Assembly: GCF_900583165.1 (NCBI RefSeq)
Contig: NZ_UTKY01000116.1
Location: 1-64,000 of the forward strand
Origin: Pseudomonas viridiflava
GTDB taxonomy: Bacteria > Pseudomonadota > Gammaproteobacteria > Pseudomonadales > Pseudomonadaceae
Direction: 5' to 3'
Length of the DNA: 64,000 nucleotides
Shown here: positions 60,654-64,000 of the stretch, piece after piece
Position numbering within the stretch: position 1 is the first letter of the stretch
Layout: every line of letters begins with the position of its first letter
Program-made: the position numbers and the translations under genes
Notes under the pieces: model-generated
Databases searched by the model: none
Told to the model about the DNA's origin: nothing
What the model saw: the letters and a program-made list of their open reading frames with translations, nothing else

Positions 60654-61616
60654 TTAGAGGGGCACTACACGTTGTAGGCCTTTTCCCAAAAAGCGGCCTT
60701 CAAGCCCCCTGGTATACCGAGCCAGAAATCTCACATGCTGCTCATGGGCTGTTTGCTGTACCACCGGTGCCAACCGAACGCTTTCCCCCGGCAAACACTG
60801 CGCCAGCCGCGCCAGCGACAGCGGCGTCAGCGCGCCCAAGCGTGGGTACCCACCAATCGTCTGCCGATCATTGAGCAACACGATCGGCTGCCCATCCGGC
60901 GGTACCTGGATCGCTCCCAAAGGTATGCCTTCGGAGATCAACGACGGTCCCTGGTACTGCAACGGCGTGCCCAGCAAGCGCATGCCCATGCGGTCGGCGC
61001 GGCTGTCGAGGGCCCATTCGGTGTTGAACGCATCAAACAGACTTTGCCCGCTGAACTCGCCGATCTGGGCGCCGACGATCACGTCCAGGGCCGTCCTGGC
61101 GGGCAGGGCTGGTTCGCTCAGCACTTTCATCGCTCCGCCTGTACCGCAATAGGTTAACTGCCCACCCTCGGCCAATGCCTTGCCGAAACCGTCCACCCCG
61201 CCCAATTCCTCACGAACGACCGTGGCACAACTGCCGAGCACAGCCGGCGCATCAAACCCGCCGGGTGCCGCGAGATAAGCCCGCGCACCGCTGAACGGCT
61301 GGGTAAATCGCAAACGCTGACCCTTTTGCAGGATAAAACTGCGACCGGGGCTGATGGCGCGTTCGTCGATGTAGGCGCCCAGGTCCGCGCCGGCCAGCGC
61401 CAGCAGGCAATAATCCTCGGCCAATACGGTAAAACCGCCCAGGGTGATTTCTACCACCGGCGCATCCAGCGCGTTGTCCAGCAGCCAGTTGGCCCAGAAC
61501 ATCGACACCCAGTCCAGCGCCCCACCCTGAGTCACACCCAAATGCCGTACACCAAAACGGCCAGCGTCCTGCAACAGGCACAACGGCGTGCTGGCTTCGA
61601 TCAACAAACGGCTCAT
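60654..61616 (-). CDS. pxpC: 5-oxoprolinase subunit PxpC (KipA-type)
   Basis: A 320-residue biotin-dependent carboxyltransferase-like protein. Typical segments: LLQDAGRFGVRHLGVTQGGALDWVSM at the start, LLALAGADLGAYID and a late GAIQVPPDGQPIVLLNDRQTIGGYPRLG. With PxpA and PxpB it opens 5-oxoproline to glutamate using ATP. Its ATG overlaps the pxpB stop by four bases (ATGA). Confidence 0.93.
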   Translation of the reverse strand: MSRLLIEASTPLCLLQDAGRFGVRHLGVTQGGALDWVSMFWANWLLDNALDAPVVEITLGGFTVLAEDYCLLALAGADLGAYIDERAISPGRSFILQKGQRLRFTQPFSGARAYLAAPGGFDAPAVLGSCATVVREELGGVDGFGKALAEGGQLTYCGTGGAMKVLSEPALPARTALDVIVGAQIGEFSGQSLFDAFNTEWALDSRADRMGMRLLGTPLQYQGPSLISEGIPLGAIQVPPDGQPIVLLNDRQTIGGYPRLGALTPLSLARLAQCLPGESVRLAPVVQQTAHEQHVRFLARYTRGLEGRFLGKGLQRVVPL

Positions 61617-62317
61617 GCCTGCGCCTCCAGAGGCGTGTCATCGCCACCCAGCGTGATAAATTCGGCGTGATCCACGGCTTCGAAGCGCACTGTGTCGCCG
61701 GGTTGCATCAGGCTGTAGCCTTCGCGCTCGCGGTCAAACAGCTTGGCCGGGGTGCGGCCGATCAGGTTCCAGCCGCCGGGCGACACCACCGGGTAAGCTG
61801 CGGTTTGCCGTTCGGCGATGCCGACGCTGCCAGCCGCCACGCGTTTGCGAGGGGTGTTGAGGCGTGGGGTGGCGAGGGCTTCATCCACCAGCCCCATAAA
61901 GGCAAAACCGGGGGCAAAACCGAGGGCAAACACTTGGTATTCATGGGTGCTGTGGCGGCGGATCACTTCGTCCACCGACAGGCCACTGCGTTGGCTGAGC
62001 AGGCTCAGCTCGGGGCCGACGCTCAGGTCGTACCACACCGGCAGCACATGGCACTGGCCACTACCCTGGGTTTGCGGTTGCAAGTCGGTCAAGGCCTGGT
62101 CGATCACTCCACGCGCCTGCGCCGGGCTCAATGCAGTGAGGTCGTAATGCACCATCAAGGTGGTGTAGGACGGCACCAAGTCCACCAACGCCGCGCCAAA
62201 ACCTTCGCGCAGGCGCTGGGTGGCGGCGAGCATCCACGGCATGTTGGCTTCGGCGATCACATCGAACAGACGCACCATCAGGCAGTCGATGGCGACTACT
62301 TCAATCCGTGGCTTCAT
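61613..62317 (-). CDS. pxpB: 5-oxoprolinase subunit PxpB (KipI-type)
   Basis: A 234-residue protein, cyclophilin-like C-terminal half. Features: HEYQVFALGFAPGFAFMG, then LNTPRKRVAAGSVGIAERQTAAYPVVSPGGWNLIGRTPAKLFD. The start MKPRIEVVAI at 62317 overlaps the pxpA stop as ATGA. ATP-phosphotransfer role in 5-oxoproline opening follows from the family. Confidence 0.93.
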   Translation of the reverse strand: MKPRIEVVAIDCLMVRLFDVIAEANMPWMLAATQRLREGFGAALVDLVPSYTTLMVHYDLTALSPAQARGVIDQALTDLQPQTQGSGQCHVLPVWYDLSVGPELSLLSQRSGLSVDEVIRRHSTHEYQVFALGFAPGFAFMGLVDEALATPRLNTPRKRVAAGSVGIAERQTAAYPVVSPGGWNLIGRTPAKLFDREREGYSLMQPGDTVRFEAVDHAEFITLGGDDTPLEAQA

Positions 62318-63054
62318 GCGGGCTTCAACGCCTCGCGGATACGCTGCACGGCGGCAATCGAGCTGGCGTTGTCGCCGTGCACGCACAGTGTATTGGCTTG
62401 CAAGACCAGCGGGCTGCCATCGCTGGCCGTCAGCGCATCGCCACGGGAAATGGTCAGGGCCTGCTGGATGATGGTTTCGGCGTCGTGGTGCACGGCGCCG
62501 GTCAACTGGCGCGAAACGAGGTGGCCTTTATTGTCATAGGCGCGATCGGCGAAGGCTTCGAACCACAGGGTCACACCGTACTCGTCGCCCAATGCTTGGG
62601 CGGCACTGTTGTCGCGGGTGGCCAGCAGCATCAGCGGCAGATCGCCGTAAGCCGCCACGGCTTGTATCACCGCACGCAATTGCGCCGGGTTGACCATCAT
62701 GTCGTTGTACATCGCGCCGTGGGGTTTGACGTAGCTGACACGCGTACCTTGGGCGCGGCAAATGCCGTCGAGGGCGCCGATCTGGTAGAGCAGCAGGTCC
62801 TGAATTTCCTGCGGCGAATAGGCCATGGAGCGGCGACCGAAGCCTTGCAGGTCCTGGTACGCCGGGTGCGCCCCCACTTGCACGCCATGCTTGAGCGCCA
62901 GGCTGACGGTCTTGCGCATGATGCTCGGGTCGCCGGCATGGAAGCCGCAGGCGACGTTGGCGCAATCGATGAACGGCATGACTTCGGCGTCCAGACCCAG
63001 GGTCCAGTTGCCAAAGCTTTCGCCGATGTCGCAATTGAGTAGCAAGCGGCTCAC
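62314..63054 (-). CDS. pxpA: 5-oxoprolinase subunit PxpA (LamB/YcsF)
   Basis: A 246-residue LamB/YcsF protein. Diagnostic segments: LLLNCDIGESFGNWTLG, NVACGFHAGDPSIM, VGAHPAYQDLQGFGRR and VKPHGAMYNDM. It starts at GTG with AGGAG six bases upstream. First gene of the pxpABC operon, all four-base overlaps, divergent from a LysR gene that may regulate it. Confidence 0.94.
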   Translation of the reverse strand: MSRLLLNCDIGESFGNWTLGLDAEVMPFIDCANVACGFHAGDPSIMRKTVSLALKHGVQVGAHPAYQDLQGFGRRSMAYSPQEIQDLLLYQIGALDGICRAQGTRVSYVKPHGAMYNDMMVNPAQLRAVIQAVAAYGDLPLMLLATRDNSAAQALGDEYGVTLWFEAFADRAYDNKGHLVSRQLTGAVHHDAETIIQQALTISRGDALTASDGSPLVLQANTLCVHGDNASSIAAVQRIREALKPA

Positions 63055-63228
63055 GGGTGTCGCTCCTGTAGGCTTTGTTTTTTTGTAGTGTGGGATTTTT
63101 AACGCAGAACTCGCAACTTGTCCTGAGCCCCCTACGACGCTTATCGTGGAATAACTCGATTTTTGGCGCCGGCTGCCTGCGGCGTCCAACTAATAAAAAC
63201 CGATCCATGCATAAGAAAAAGTTGATCC

Positions 63229-64000
63229 CATGAATTTGAAGTTCCTCGAAACCTTCGTCTGGGTGGCCAAGCTCAAGAGCTTTCGCCTGACCGCCGAGAA
63301 GCTGTTCACCACCCAGGCGTCGATCTCCAGTCGCATCGCCGTGCTGGAAAGCGAGCTGGGCGTGAAGCTGTTTCTGCGCGATTCACGCGGCGTGAGCCTG
63401 ACGCCGGAAGGCTTGAAGGTGCTCGATTATGCCGAGCAGATGATGGTGACGATGCAGGGGTTGAAACAGTCCCTGGAGACCACCAGCAGCAAGGTTGGGC
63501 GTATCCGCATCGGTGCGATGGATACAGTGATCCACACCTGGCTCAGCCCCTTGGTGGCCGAACTGATGGATCATTTCCCCTTGGTTGAAATCGAGTTGGT
63601 CGCCGATACCGCGCTGAACCTCAGCGATCAGCTGCAAAAAGGCTTTCTCGATCTGATCCTGCAAACCGACCTGTTGCGCCTCGAAACCGTGCGCAGCCTC
63701 GAATTGTGCAGCCACCCCATGGCTTGGATCGTCGCCAGCCAGTCGATCTATCACCGCGACTACGCCACCCTCGCCGAACTGGCCCAGGAGCGCATCATCA
63801 CCTATTCAAAAAACTCACACCCGCATCAGGATGTGCTCAGCCTGATGCAAGCCAATGGCGTGGCCGCGCCACGGATGAACTGCGTGAACTCGGTGTCGGC
63901 GATCACACGGTTGTTGCGTGATGGTTTTGGGATTGGCGCGTTGCCGCCGGTGCTGGTGATGGAGGAGCTGGCGCGGGGGGAGCTGGTGATGTTGCCCATG
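63229..64000 (+). CDS. LysR-family regulator, cut by window end
   Basis: 257 residues visible. The N-terminal winged helix-turn-helix MNLKFLETFVWVAKLKSFRL followed by TAEKLFTTQASISSRIAVLE is intact, and the effector domain begins at about 90 (VGRIRIGAMDTVIHTWLSPL). The last 40 or so residues lie outside. The start at 63229 is the first ATG with the HTH. It is divergent from pxpA with 174 bases between, the usual arrangement for a LysR regulator and its target. Effector unknown; 5-oxoproline is a plausible guess. Confidence 0.88.

Overview
The window reads as a chromosomal segment of a Pseudomonas of the P. fluorescens group. The GC-rich genes, the gene order and the dense REP/REPIN repeats all point that way. 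From memory, much of the order matches blocks known from P. aeruginosa PAO1: rssB/rssC-PilZ-mlaA, queF-cupredoxin-copRS, lolCDE-PilZ-GDPD-sth, gap-mfd-csiV, nagZ-psrA-lexA-sulA, topA-fadBA and uspA-uup-slt. No rRNA, tRNA, prophage or CRISPR was seen.

Layout. 1-127: 3' end of an IS3-type transposase gene with its terminal repeat. 0.2-5.3 kb: partner-switching pair RssB/RssC, a PilZ protein, MlaA, a degenerate HAD protein, DUF4404 and QueF. 5.4-8.1 kb: copper response (cupredoxin divergent from copRS, with a CopR-type operator between). 8.2-15.1 kb: the lolCDE lipoprotein exporter, PilZ, GDPD, soluble transhydrogenase and a chalcone-isomerase-like protein. 15.3-21.1 kb: long-form GAPDH, Mfd and CsiV. 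21.1-27.2 kb: two convergent paralogous SWIM-SNF2 helicases, the most obvious accessory block in the first half. 27.3-31.7 kb: nagZ, psrA with two operator palindromes, and lexA-sulA with two SOS boxes. 31.9-44 kb: topA, fadBA, a small-RNA candidate, uspA, uup and slt. 44.2-57.1 kb: an MsbA-like exporter, pdxB, a MATE pump, tusA, rlmM, acnA, lpxO, cysK and a DUF748 protein. 57.3-59.4 kb: a MoxR/VWA pair. 59.4-60.6 kb: two paralogous proteins with Ca-loop-like motifs that I cannot assign to a family; the first seems to have a frameshifted 5' end. 60.6-64 kb: the pxpABC 5-oxoprolinase operon with a divergent LysR regulator cut by the window end.

Functional themes. DNA damage and replication are represented by mfd, lexA, sulA, topA and the SNF2 pair. 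Envelope work is represented by mlaA, lolCDE, csiV, nagZ, slt, lpxO and the DUF748 protein. Fatty-acid control is represented by psrA and fadBA. Metal response is represented by copRS with the cupredoxin. Central metabolism is represented by gap, sth and acnA. At least four sequence families of REP-type inverted repeats sit in intergenic gaps. One is a 59-bp near-perfect palindrome, one has mismatched arms, and one overlaps the stop codon of the MATE gene.

The best candidates for something undescribed are the Ca-loop-like pair at 59.4-60.6 kb, the convergent SWIM-SNF2 pair, the capless HAD pseudoenzyme at 3.4 kb, and the hairpin-rich unannotated transcript candidate at about 38.65-38.78 kb.
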